64,000 nt of DNA from Pithys albifrons albifrons (GCF_047495875.1 NC_092459.1:91001560-91065559); one strand, 5' to 3'. Counted from the stretch's first letter, positions 1 through 10,720 are shown. The notes: generated by a model from the letters alone, not told the origin. Made by a program: numbers and translations.

Positions 1-2098
1 AGATGCAAAGGGGAGTGTCTGGTTCTAAATGTAAAGGCAGGTGAGCAAATGGTCCCTAATGGACTCCCCCCCCCCCGAAAAACAAACCCTTTACATTAGC
101 TGTTGCAGATCTCAGGACATCCTGGTTCATGCATGTTTCAGTTTCAAGTCTGTGCTTTTATCCCCATTTTACTGCTCATGCCTTCTGGAAATTAATCTCA
201 GTGCCCTTCTGGACAAGCAGTACCGGAAAAATTATTCAGGATGAGAGCTGAGTCTGAGAAGCCAAGAAAATCATCTGTGTGCAAGCAGAAGGACTGGGCT
301 CTGTTATATTCCAAGTATTTGTACACAGTTTAATAAAGAGTAAGTGGAAGGCTGAATGTAACCATTCAGTCCAAAAAGTTTCCTTGCTAAGTAAAGGCCC
401 TGGCCTTTGTAGGGCTTTGAACACTTAGGTTTAGCTTTGAAAATGAAGCCTGAATAGCTCCTAAGTATCCAATTTATCTCAAAAATAACAAACAGATATA
501 AACCCACCATTCAGTGGAAGGCAGCTGGAAGCTAACAACAAAGCAAAAACTATGGGTCAGAAGGTTATACTGCATGTTTGTCACCTATGCTATGAACAGT
601 GAGGCACTGACAAGGAAAGGCAAGTAGCCACTCTTTCCAGTGTGATGAAGGCTGACATAGAAAAATCATGCATAATATAGCTCTCCACAAGTCTTGCCAC
701 AGTTAAGACTAATAAATAACATGTTGGAGAGTCCCCCTCCCCATGACTACTCCAGTCCTTCAGAAGTCTAGGTTCAAGCACTTCTGTTCCTCCCAGTGCT
801 GGAGGAGGCAGCCCTGGCTGAAATCCCTCAGCTGGAGCTGGACCTATGCATTTATCTTTTACACTGCTTCTGACAACAAGAAGAAAAAAGGAAAAGGCAA
901 AGCATCGCAAGACAGATCAAAGTCATCAGCGGGGTTGTAAAAAGTCCTTCACTTTGCTACAGTAATACTTTCTAGTTCTCTTCTCCATTTCCCATGTCTC
1001 ACATTACTCTCAAGTTCATCATAGCTCAACAGGTGATAAACTGGCCCAAAACCTTCTTTCCTTTTACATACTCTAGTTTCCTTGTTTTGTTTTTTTTTTT
1101 TCATTTCATATCTTAAGGTAAAAGCAAAATTAAGAAAGAAAAACTGAATAAAGTTTGTCAGTTTTTCACCACAATCACTTGTCTGAAAATAACCGCTCCA
1201 TTCTTGGCTCTGTCTTCGTCTTGGTCCTGCCAAGCCAGAGGTTACAACCATCCCTATTCAGGAATCTCCCATTCAGAAATCCCCACAGAATTATTAGGAT
1301 TTAAGCACGTTATTAAAATAGTTTCCTGAGTTCATCTTACAACACCTGAATTCTAAACTTTAAGCAGACAAACATGTCAACTTCGAGGTGACCAAGACAC
1401 CTATGACGTCTTTTACCATTTCCCCCGCACCTTTTAAGCTTGGCAGAAAATTCCCTGGACTGTCAGGGAAGCAAGCTGCTCACCGTGGTCCTGTCCTTAC
1501 TCTGTGCTCTTGTCACCTTATGCAGAATCCTCCCATTCAAGGAGGGAAGGGGGCACCTCGAAAGGGCAGCTTCTCCTACTTTGCAGAGGGAAAAAGAAAG
1601 TTCAGCTGCAGGGTGATCTGGGCAGACAGCCTGGACTCTGCTCTCCTAAGTAATGGGTGGCAATTTACTATTAGACTGTCTATGTAGCTATATAAGAAAG
1701 AAATGGATGCAGCCAACATCTGGTTAACAGTGGGATATTTCAGTGTTTGTGGTAGTGAAAACCCAAATGGATCAAGTAATGAAAGAATTTTTGCTTTTTT
1801 GGTAGGGCACAATATCACAGGGTGGAGTTAAAAATGTTTGTCTTTCAACAGACAAAACATTTGAGTAGATGGATTTCTGGCAGTGAACAGTGTGTCCAGC
1901 CAAGTAGTTTCTCAATGTCCAAGCTAATTAATATTCCACTCTATAAACATTACAGATAAAAAGATTGAAAATAACCCTTTTTATTGAGGGTTGTTTGCTA
2001 GAGATTGTAATAATTTGCTTCGTATTTTCCAAGAAGCCAATGGGTTCTGGAAATATTTACAGGCACATAATACACTGTTTACAATTGCAGAGTGAATG
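1..2098. other. Intergenic, no gene recognised
   Basis: AT-rich DNA with short chance ORFs only. A run of 14 C lies near base 66 and a T-rich run near 1090. A minus-strand AATAAA (TTTATT on the + strand, about 1980-1985) sits just downstream of the exon-like ORF at 2106-2304 and could serve as its polyadenylation signal. I see no repeat family that I can name here. Confidence 0.6.
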
Positions 2099-2105
2099 AT
2101 CTTAC

Positions 2106-2304
2106 TTAGAATCAATGACTTCCTGTTTCTTGTCTGATTCCCCAAGGGAGGAAAAAAATGAGTTCATCTCTCTTGGCTTAATAGAGTACTCTGAATCAGC
2201 ACTCAAACCTACAGAGAGTCCGCCCCTTCTTCCTGCTCCAGTTCCCACCGCAAAGCCCTCCGTTTCCCCTGAGCCTTTAAAAATTAAACCTTTAGAGAAG
2301 TAAA
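2106..2304 (-). other. Unassigned exon-like open frame (minus strand)
   Basis: Read on the minus strand, a T-rich tract ending in TTTTTTAG (acceptor, 2306-2305) opens a frame of about 66 codons. It contains a Gly/Arg-rich stretch (GTGAGRRGG) followed by a polar segment including SADSEYSIKPREMNS. It ends either at a strong donor (TCTAA|GTAAGA, GT at 2105-2104) or, if unspliced, two bases later at a TAA stop. Incoming phase is 1 and outgoing phase is 2. An AATAAA lies about 120 bases past the stop. Both the internal-exon and the terminal-exon reading are therefore possible. I do not recognise the protein, and the opposite strand is also open over the same stretch. It could be an exon of the leftward gene starting in the 3.4-4.2 kb CpG island, or chance. 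Confidence 0.3.
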
Positions 2305-2320
2305 CTAAAAAAGCACACAT

Positions 2321-3394
2321 TAAAGCCTTAAGTTCTAATTATGTCATCAAAAATTAATTGAGACAAGTTTGACAAGTCTGGAAAGATTAAATGCGTCTTT
2401 TTCATTTTTTAAGTTTATAAACCTCTTTCTAGGCTTCAAGAAGTCAGAATGTCACATTCCCCCCCAAAAGGGATTGATATAATTTCCTCTTCTTTGCCAT
2501 CTGCTTGGAAATTATCAAAATACATTTCAGGGGGAAGGAGGGAACAATGTTGTAGCTTTTTGAAGCATGTTAAAAAATTTACATATTCCTTATTACACTG
2601 TCAAGTGTTTTCCTCTGTTTCTAACAAAACAGTGTTTAGTTAACTAAATGCTTCATATTCTGTCCATATGTTCTGGATGTCCTCTCTCTGCTGGAGAAAG
2701 CTTGGTAAGTTTTTCTGTTTCGTTAGCAGTGTCCTTCACTATTCTAAAATGTTTGCCAGTCCAAATACATTTGTACTATAGCTCTCGAATTTCAGGTCCC
2801 TTTCTTCCCCCTTTTCATCAGCACTAACAAATATTTCTGGATCCATAAAGGTTGACCTGGAGAAGGGAAATGATGACACACAAAGTGGACCTGTTTAGGA
2901 ATCAAGGAAGTCATTCTCAAGTTTGTTGCTGGCCAGGGCCCTTACTGACCTCCAAACACTGGTAACTTTATTTTCCATTTGACTCATTTTGCATAATTCT
3001 GTGTTCAGACAAACACAGAATTTCGGTAGCCTAAGCCGTTTAAAAAACTTCCTTCAAAATCTGATTTACAAACCCTTTTCTGCTGCTTCCTAGATATTGG
3101 TAAGTTTGTTCCCATGAAACAACACAGTCAGACAGGGCTGGGACTCCAGTCCCAGAGACAGACTCCGCAAACAACATTAAAGCACAGAAGATCATTTTAT
3201 GTCCTTTGCCTGATAATAGCAATATTTAAGGTCGCAGCGTGACATCACACTTTGTACCAATGTTTAAGTTTTACATGACATTCCGAAAGCTGGAGGTGCA
3301 GGTATTTAAGAAGTATCTTAATTTTGCACATTTGTTTGGGAATTGTGTTCTTGCTCTCCTATTTTGGGGAAGACAGCAGGGATGCGGCAGCGGC
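2321..3394. other. Intergenic, no gene recognised
   Basis: AT-rich flank of the CpG island. It holds a 60-codon minus-strand ORF (3040-3222) with no recognisable domain and no convincing splice sites. I see no repeat that I can name. Confidence 0.5.
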
Positions 3395-4215
3395 ACTGCC
3401 ATCTAGGCGAGAGGAGCCTGGACCTTATGGGACCCACGCCGCGCTCCAACTCGGGAGTCCCGGGGTCACGGCCCGCCGCCCGCCGCGGTCCTGCCGCGAC
3501 CCGGCACAGCACGGGGACCTGGCACAGAATCCCGCCGGTGCCACCCGGGGGGACCTGGCACAGCATCATCGCCGATGCCGTCCGGGGGCACCTGGCACAG
3601 CATCCCCGCCTGTACCGCCCGGGGGCACCCGGCACAGCATCCCGGCCGGTGCCGTCCGGGGGGACCTGGCACAGCATCCCCGCCTGTACCGCCCGGGGGG
3701 CGCCGCGCCGGCCGGCCGGCCCGCCGCGCCCCCGCCGCCGGGAGCGGCACCGCGCCGGGGACAGCCGTGCTCGCGAAGGGAGGGAAGGGGCAGCGAAAGG
3801 GAGGTCAAACCTGGCCGGCCGTGGCTCGCCGCGCCGGGCGCCGTCCGGGCTGTGGGCGCTGCCCGCGCCCCTCGGCGCCCGCCCCACCATCCCCGCGGCC
3901 AGCGGCGAGGCCGCCTGAGCGACGGCCGCGGCGGCCACTGAGCAGCGGGGCCGCCCCCGGCGGGGCGCCCGGGCGTGGCTTGCGAGGCTCGGCCGCCTCG
4001 GCAGCCGGCGGGAGGCTCGGGGCCGGGGGCCCTTCCCGGGAGGCGGGATGGGGTAGTCCGGCCGTGGGGTCCGGCCAGCGGGGGAGCTCCCGGGGCCGCC
4101 GCCTCCCCCGCCTGCTGCGGCCCCGGCGGGGACGGCCGGACCGGGGAAGGCTGGGCTGGAGCCAGCGCTGGGAGGAGAGAGCTGGCAGAGGGGTCCCAGG
4201 GAGGGACGGTCTGCC
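3395..4215. promoter_or_regulatory. CpG island, possible divergent promoter
   Basis: GC content rises abruptly near 3395 and falls after about 4215, with dense CpG throughout, in otherwise AT-rich DNA. All six frames are nearly stop-free here, which explains several overlapping ORFs of about 190-220 codons. None resembles a known protein and they should not be called genes. In mammals PLEKHH2 lies next to THADA, transcribed away from it, so this island could be the PLEKHH2 promoter with transcription to the left. That is inference from gene order, because no PLEKHH2 coding exon is visible in the window. Confidence 0.65.
3513..3697 (+). repeat. GC-rich minisatellite, five units of 36-38 bp
   Basis: Five head-to-tail units begin near 3513, 3549, 3585, 3622 and 3660. 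Each starts GGGGACCTGGCACAGCAT or GGGGCACC(T/C)GGCACAG and ends in a C-rich half such as CGCCTGTACCGCCCGG. Units 3 and 5 are nearly identical, while 1, 2 and 4 differ by several substitutions. The array lies inside the CpG island, and its lack of stops creates long chance ORFs on both strands. Confidence 0.85.
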
Positions 4216-4249
4216 TACACCCGTTCCCCATACCAGTTTTTAACTTCCT

Positions 4250-5215
4250 TTGTGAATTAAGAATTTATCCTTTTAATTTCGGAGAGGATGTTAGAAAGAA
4301 GCATCCGCTTGCCCTGCCGTTCCTCGGCTCCAAGGTTGGCGCTTACTGCAATTTTAAATTCCACATCTTGTGGAAGATCAGTTGTCAAGTACAAACCGGA
4401 GGGTTGGAACCGTGCGGCCCCCGAGGCAATGCTGGGGATGTTAAGGGCTGAGCGGGTCTCGCAGAGCTGCCCTGTCCCGTAGGTAACCACAAACTTGCAT
4501 GTTTGTTCCAGCCGGGATGAAGCAGCAGGTGCATGTGCTGGTGAGTCGTGCTGTCAGCAGGCTCTTGGTCCCCTTTGGTTTGAGAGTACATCTCAGGTAA
4601 CCAGCCGTTTCCGTGTCTTGTAAAAAGACTGCCTAAAGTATTAAAAAGTATTTGGAGAAAGTCATTAATATGTTGCTTGTGCAGCACGTACTGAAATCTT
4701 CCTCCTATACACATTGATTTGGATTGAGATTTAGGGATTGTATTTTGTTTGCATTATTATTTAAGGAGGCAAAATGTTTTACAGACTCCTCTGGTGCATA
4801 AACAAACCACACCTCACCATTCCTCTGGTGGTTATTTCTAACATGGACTAAACTGCTTTCACACATTCATCTGTGAGTCACTAGAAGCGCAATTTTTCAA
4901 TTTGTAAAAAAAAGTTAAAGACAGGTCTTAAAAACTCAAATATTCCCCATCTGGTTATACACAGAATTTCATTTTTTCCTCTTCAGTTCAGTACAGCTTC
5001 CAGTTTTCCACTCACTTGTAGTGACCTTAAAGTATCCCAACAATTTAACTGAAACTGCATTTGTTGGTACTTTCCTAAGTGCCTCGTGCTTCTTTTAACA
5101 CTGAAAATTGCTGAAAATTGTATTAAAAACATGATTGGTGGTATAGCAAGAAGTGCACTGTTTTCTACCTTATACCTCCTGTCTGGCGTGTTCAAGCTAC
5201 ATTAAAAACAAATAA
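4250..5215. other. Intergenic, no gene recognised
   Basis: Sequence returns to AT-rich after the CpG island. Only short ORFs occur, with no recognisable product or repeat family. Confidence 0.5.
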
Positions 5216-5740
5216 ACAGAAAAAAAATTTGTATTACAAGATTTAGCTAAAAGAATCAAACCCAACATTTCGTTCCTAAGAAATTCTATACCAAATGCTT
5301 TGGCATTGGCGTTCAATGAAAACTTTGGCCATGTAGTAACTTTAATAGCGACACACTCCGGATACACCCAAGTGTGTAGAAAGCTTTTCGATGCAGAGTG
5401 CACAGAACTAGCGGAGACTGTGGGAATGACGTTCTTGGACCGCAAGAGGGAGAGAGCAAAGCCTGCTCACTCAGTAAGTGTTTCTTTCAGTTTGTTTTGT
5501 GCATTGACATTTTTACTGCCCTCAAGTAATAAAAATGCTCTACAGTCATGCAGCTCTCGATACCAATGCATAAAGAGGCATGAAGAAGGAATGGGGATAT
5601 TCAGGATTTTCTCTCAGCTGCTCTTAGCTGTGAAGTATGTAGAGGTGGCTAGAATCTGTGTTCAGTTACTGAAGAAAATAAAATTACCAGTAGAACAACT
5701 GGGATGGATAAAACAAAGCATAACTTTGTTTTATAATTAG
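5216..5740 (+). other. Unassigned 174-codon open frame
   Basis: The + strand frame is open from 5216 (after a TAA at 5213) to the stop at 5738-5740; the first ATG is at 5300. The first 86 codons are hydrophilic (including AFNENFGHVVTL and KLFDAECTELAETVG), hold about eight CpGs in otherwise CpG-poor DNA, and finish at a strong donor-like site (CACTCA|GTAAGT, GT at 5474). The remainder is less convincing. The minus strand is also open over 5197-5445. I recognise no domain on either strand. Possibilities are an exon of an unannotated transcript, a decayed transposon or retro-copy, or chance. Confidence 0.25.
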
Positions 5741-5763
5741 AAAGCAAGAGGGAAAGCCATAAA

Positions 5764-5973
5764 TTGTCCAGGCAAAGACATTGTACACATAAGCACAGTC
5801 TCAGGAAGAGAGTTCTTACTGTTCTTGCTGATGGAAGTTACATGCAAGCAATAACAAACCTGCACAAATTCTTGCACATATGTGCAGAAAATGCAAAAAC
5901 CCTGATAACACAGTGTGTTGCAGAAGCAAACTGCAAGACCAGGTATTTGCACTTTGCAATGATCATCTGTTAG
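5764..5973 (+). other. Short open frame next to the 5216-5740 frame
   Basis: A 69-codon frame in a different phase from the preceding one follows it after 23 bases. It contains LADGSYMQAITNLHKFL and a Cys-containing tail, and ends at a TAG in 5971-5973. No domain is recognised. If the two frames belonged together, a frameshift or an intron would separate them. It is listed only because of its position next to the 5216-5740 frame. Confidence 0.15.
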
Positions 5974-7475
5974 CTGACTCACTACAGATGTTAACCAGAA
6001 TAACAATATTATGAAATATTTCCCTCTCTAATGTGGACGCTGGAGCATTAGCCTCCATGTGGACTGAGGATGTGTATTGTGGGCTATTTACTGTTTCTAA
6101 TTAACGCAAGAAAGTAAGTTCTAAGTTCCAGGTTATCTTACTAAACAATAAGCTCATTTGTTTTAAACTATTATGAACATTGTATCACAAAACATCTACT
6201 CTAAAGGGTGGAAGCTTATCCAAAAAGTGCCACTAGTTCATTCCAGAGATGATAAAGTTGTACTCAAACCTGCAACTAGAATGTAAAATTTTGGGTTTAT
6301 GAGACTTTCCTGCATATGTACAACATGCTTCTGACATGCTGGCTCAGAACTTTACGCCATCATGACAAAATGAAATTTTCTGGTCCTTTGTCACATAGAT
6401 AAACATTGCAAATATTTAAGTTTAGGTATTTCAGGTTAGTGTGTTTACAATTGGAAATATATGCCAGGAAATACCTTGTGATTCCAAAATCCTAAATCAT
6501 ACAGTGTCTTCTGGAAGTTCACTTTTGTGTAGATTCTTTGAAAAGATGATGTATATATTTGAGGCTTGAAACAGAGAAAAAAGTTCCTATTATACTTTTT
6601 ATACTGGTTGCAATTACAAAGATGTGATATAAATAAATAGATAATTTTCAGGTGATATTCAAACTAATTTAAAAGTACCTTGATCTTTTTTTAACAAAAC
6701 CTTGAAAAGTATTATTTAAGTGGAGGAGGGGAAAAGAGAAAGATCATTCCTGTACAGTTATTATTATGAGATGACTTAAAATTTTGTCCCTGCAAATTGT
6801 CTCTCTGTGACAGAAAAATGGCATTCCACCTAAATAGCCCATAGTATTTGTGCTTTGGTACCACTGAATGGAAGAATCGGGGATTACTTCAGTTACTAAT
6901 AAAGGCTTTTTCTGCTTAAGAAAACTACAGTTTATGAGAAGGTCCATGGCTTGCCTTTAAAAGCACAATCTCTTTTTAATTGTTTGGCGCCACGGAGTGG
7001 AAAACTTCTGTATTGCTCTAAATAATCAATTTCTGAGAGTTTTGGAATTATGAGATCATCTGCCCCTGAAAGAAACATATAATGTGAAATATTCTACTTA
7101 CTGATACAGCTCAAGAAGACTAGAATTTACAGCTTGACCTTTAAAGTTTCCAATGGCATGAGTTAAAATATTTCCTTTGAGAAGAGTTTTCCCAGGTGCA
7201 TGTTGATTTGTCAGAACTGTGAAGTCTGTCAGCATAAATCCAGTGCTTAGAAAAACATTTCTGATGAATTGCAGAAATATATTGAGACACTGCAACAAAA
7301 ATGGGATGAGCAGAAGGTCAAAGCAGGAGGTCAGCCAGCCTGGTATGCAGTCACTTGGCTCTTGTCCTCAGACAGGGCCCAGGAAAGTTAAGTGTAATTA
7401 CTCTAGAATACTGTCTCAGTCTCCAGTGCTTCAGAGACTTTGTGGTGCAGAAGTTTTGTGTTTTGAAACTTGTGC

Positions 7476-7506
<31 letters not shown>

Positions 7507-9186
7507 TGATTTAGTCCAGCTGCTTTTGAACAGATGTAATTTTCACCGTCCAAAATAACCCGGGATGATGACCTTCAGGGTTTAAATAATTCATTTTGTT
7601 TTGCACATGCCACCTCTTATTTCATTTGATGCCCCTAAATTTTTGCAGAGATAATGAAAAATATTCTTAGAAATTTCTGTCCTTTTTCATTTTCTCTTTG
7701 AGAGTGACGTTACCAATTCACTTTAATGGTTCAGAAAGAGATGCCCCTCTCTACCTTTGGTCATCCTTCTTACCCTACCACACACCTCTGGCAGTCCTAG
7801 TACATTCTTTTTTTGTAGGCATGAACAGTGCACACAGTGTTCAAGGTGTAGGTGTATTTATGCAGTGACATAGTGATGTTTTCTTGGTTGGTTTTTGGTC
7901 TCTCCCCAGCAATTTCTAATGCTACGATGCTTTTTTGGTCTCTGGCAGGATCTCTGGCCCACAGCAGAGCACGGTGGAGCCAAAGCACCAGGAATTCAAG
8001 GGTCTGTTCCTCCTTACCAGCTGATCAGAAATTATGAAAACAAAGTGACTTACCTTTCCAGTGTAGTTAAGCCTCACACCCCCCTGCCTGGTGGACTGTT
8101 CAGTGGTGGTATGTGAGCTACTTCTAAGTAAGTTATTTTGAATACTGCAAACTTGGTGATTTCATAGAACAGAACAGTTAAAGTGTGTGGGTGTTGCATA
8201 CTATCATTTAATTTCTTTAAATGCCTCTTCACTTTCACTGAACTACGAAGTATGGATTCTTCAGGTGTCACCTGTCAGCTCCCTGGCACTGGAAAAACGT
8301 GGGTAAAGTTCTTTTAGAAAGCAGAAAGTTACTGGAAATGGTGTTACAGAAAATGAGCTGGAACCTTGAAAAGGTTTCCTGAAATGGAGAACCTATAGAA
8401 AGAGGATCACACAATATATATACAGGTATTGCACTGGGCTGAAGGAATTGGAGACTTTGCTAACACTAAATGAGGATACATTGTCTGATTTGTCTGGAAG
8501 GGTAAATCACTTAGCAGCATTCAGTCTCTCTTTTAGCTGAAGATAATACAGCATTTAGAGTAGGTCACTGTGACAGGTAGAGCCAAATAGCAGTGTCAGT
8601 TTCCTAGAAATGGCTGAACCTGAAAGAGGGGAAATTCAACCAACCAACAGGTAAAAACTCAATTGATTTTCCTTTTGTTTGTACATGGTTAAACCTTCTC
8701 TCAATTCCTTTGGTCATTACCATGTCAGAAGGTACTGTGAACCTTGAGTGTTAAAGTGCGTTCCAGAAGTTTGTTGAAAGTCCTGAGCAAACTCATGGCC
8801 TCTAGCTGCTTTAGATTGCTAAGGAAATGACTATTGGGTGAAAGTCAAATGGCAAGGAATGCATTTTGTTGTATTTTCTCCCTTTTCCCTACCAAAATGG
8901 TGTTGCTCTTAAATCTTTGTGGAAGCATCACTGCTGTGTTGAGCTGTCATTTTACAGTAGCCACTTTTGCAATCTCCACTTTCACAATGAGTGCAAGATT
9001 CTGCTTTTGTCAGATACAACTCACAGACTCAGGAAAGACCATCCCCATTTCATAGTCTGTTGCTTGCCAATTACATATGTGTTATGCACGTTATATTCAT
9101 AGGGGGCCTGGGAAGATTGTGAAAGGCACAGCACATAGATTGTTAAAAATTTAAAAAAAATCTGCTCTGGCTACAAATGAAAACAT
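5974..9186. other. Intergenic, no gene recognised
   Basis: AT-rich sequence with several ORFs of 60-100 codons (7098-7298 minus, 7219-7509 plus, 7895-8116 plus), none with a recognisable domain or a convincing exon structure. A GTTT simple repeat lies near 7478-7497. No CR1 copy was recognised in this stretch. Confidence 0.5.
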
Positions 9187-9500
9187 AGAATCCTAGAATG
9201 GTTTGGGTTGAAAGGAACCTTAAAGATCACCTAGTTCCAATCCTCCTGCCATGGACAGGGACACCTTTAACCAGATCGGGTTGCTTAGAGCTCCATCCAG
9301 CCTGGCCTTGAACATTTCCAGGAATGAGGCAACCACAGCTTCTCTGGGCAGCCTGTTCCAGTGCCTCACCACCCTCACACTAAAGAACTTTCTTCTAATA
9401 TCTAATGCAAACCTACTCTCTTTCAGTTTGAATCCATTCCCCCCTGTCCTGTCACTGTATGCTCATGTAAAACTTTCTCCTAAGCTTTCTTCAGGTATTG
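9187..9500 (-). mobile_element. CR1 LINE fragment (3' end), antisense
   Basis: The + strand begins CATAGAATCCTAGAATGG and continues with the familiar reverse-complement CR1 3' region: a segment on the dropped 'GGGACACC' block, CCAGCCTGGCCTTGAACA, then CCTGTTCCAGTGCCTCACCA and a CCATTCCCCCCTGTCCTGTC block. It is a 5'-truncated copy on the minus strand, moderately diverged. The ORF read on the + strand through it is a by-product. Confidence 0.9.
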
Positions 9501-10094
9501 GAAAATGTATAAATGTATAAATGCTTATATATAAAAAGTAGCTAGATTTGATTAATAATTTTCCAATTTTAGAAAATGTGTAAGTGCTGACAAATTAAGG
9601 ACTGCTGTAAAGGATCAACAGGTATTGTTAAGAGGAAACAAAAAAATGGAGGGTGTTTTTCATATTCAGTTTACTGTATTTTTGTGAAGCATTTAGTCAA
9701 GCCTCTTTCCACTCCTTGGAAAAAGGATTTGTGACTGGGTGAGCTTGATTTGTGTGGGATGCTGTGCTGGGGTTTGCTTCCTCTGACTCTGAGACCTAGT
9801 CGGCTCTGGAGTGGCTCTGACCAGCCACTGTGTGCTGCAGGGACATGTGGCAAATAAGGCTCTAAAAGACTCAATGTCCATTTAAAACTTCTGAAGACAC
9901 TCAGGAACTGAGGAGGGAAAGTAACTGCTTGGAGAGAAACACCAAGTAATGTCATTGTGAGGTAATCAAAGTTACCACCATTTTTTTCCCAAAGGTAAGA
10001 GTACATTTAAAAATGAAGAAAACTAATTGTACCTTACAAAGGCCAGTGGCTCTGGAGTTGAGTCCAAAGAAGGGAAACGAAGCTAGTGTAGGGT
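9501..10094. other. Spacer between two CR1 copies
   Basis: About 600 bases of AT-rich sequence with no recognised gene or repeat. A 111-codon minus-strand ORF (9671-10006) has no recognisable domain and no exon signals that I trust. Confidence 0.4.
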
Positions 10095-10492
10095 TGGGAG
10101 TGCATTTCCAATGAGGAGTGGCTGAGAGGGCTGAGATTGTTTAGCCTGGAGAAAAAGAGGCTCAGTGGTGACTTTATCACTCTCTACAACCACCTGAAAA
10201 GTTGCAGCGAGGTGAGGAAGACAGGACAACAAAATAAGATGACGGGACAAGAACACACAGTCTTAAGCCATGTCCGGTTTAGTTTGGACATCAGGAAGAA
10301 TTTCTTCCCAGGAAAGATGATTAGGCGTTGGAATGGACTGACTACGGAGGCGGTGGAGTCACTGTCCCTGGAGATAAGAATGGATGTGTCACTCAGTGCC
10401 CTGGTCTGGTTGATGGGGTGGTCTTCGTACACAGGTTGGACTCTCTAATCTCAGAACTCTTTTCCAACCTTAGTGATTCTGTGGTTCTGAGT
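10095..10492 (+). mobile_element. CR1 LINE fragment (3' end), sense
   Basis: Sense CR1 sequence. It runs from GAGGAGTGGCTGAGAGGG through TTTAGCCTGGAGAAAAAGAG, then a TTGGACATCAGGAAGAATTT block, then GTTGGACTCTCTAATCTCAG, to the 3' tail GATTCTGTGGTTCTG. It covers the end of ORF2 and the 3' UTR and is 5' truncated. It is inverted relative to the CR1 at 9187-9500 and ends 30 bases before the tRNA-like sequence at 10522. Confidence 0.9.
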
Positions 10493-10521
10493 GTCGCGGT
10501 AGTTTGTCTTTTAGTTGGGGC

Positions 10522-10593
10522 GGTTCCGTGGTGTAAAGGAGAGCACTCTCGACTCTGAATCCCAAGGTCCTGAGTTCGAGTCTCAGTGGGACC
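10522..10593 (+). pseudogene. tRNA-Gln(CTG) pseudogene
   Basis: The 72-base sequence has the length and layout of a vertebrate tRNA-Gln. It starts GGTTCCGTGGTGTAAAGG (acceptor 5' strand plus A box), carries the anticodon loop CTCTGAA (anticodon CTG), and has a T arm CTGAG-TTCGAGT-CTCAG with an intact B box. The acceptor stem pairs fully if G-U pairs are allowed (GGTTCCG with TGGGACC). The anticodon stem is broken: CTCGA faces TCCCA, giving three mismatches. That makes a functional tRNA unlikely, so I call it a pseudogene or tRNA-derived insertion. A 5S rRNA fragment follows 29 bases downstream. Confidence 0.75.
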
Positions 10594-10622
10594 GTCCCAT
10601 CCCTGCCATCCCATCCCGTCAC

Positions 10623-10670
10623 ATCTCGGATGCTCAGCAGGGTCAGCCCCGGTTAGTACCGGGTGCTGTG
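10623..10670 (+). pseudogene. 5S rRNA-derived fragment with internal deletion
   Basis: ATCTCGGATGCTCAGCAGGG followed by GGTTAGTACCGGGTGCTGTG matches the middle and the 3' end of vertebrate 5S rRNA (ATCTCGGAAGCTAAGCAGGG, GGTTAGTAC, ACCGGGTGCTGT). The roughly 24 bases that normally separate the GGTTAGTAC block from the ACCGGGTGCTGT block are missing, apparently joined at a shared TAC/AC. The 5' third of 5S rRNA is not present. It is clearly non-functional as 5S rRNA. The match rests on my recall of the 5S sequence and is strong over the two blocks. Confidence 0.75.
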
Positions 10671-10690
10671 ACAGTCCCGAGGACTTCACT

Positions 10691-10720
10691 GTCACTGTCC
10701 AAGCTCGCTCGGACAGTGAC
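10691..10720. repeat. Perfect 10-bp inverted repeat (hairpin)
   Basis: GTCACTGTCC (10691-10700) and GGACAGTGAC (10711-10720) are exact reverse complements around a 10-base spacer AAGCTCGCTC. It lies 20 bases after the 5S-like fragment. There is no following T run, so it does not look like a terminator. Confidence 0.8.

Noticed and set aside
3318..4243. Several overlapping ORFs of about 190-220 codons on both strands
   Set aside because: They come from the CpG island and minisatellite, where stops are rare in all frames. They have Pro/Arg/Gly-rich low-complexity products and no homology that I recognise.
10522..10593. Functional tRNA-Gln gene
   Set aside because: Three mismatches in the anticodon stem make a working tRNA unlikely despite intact A and B boxes, length and T arm.
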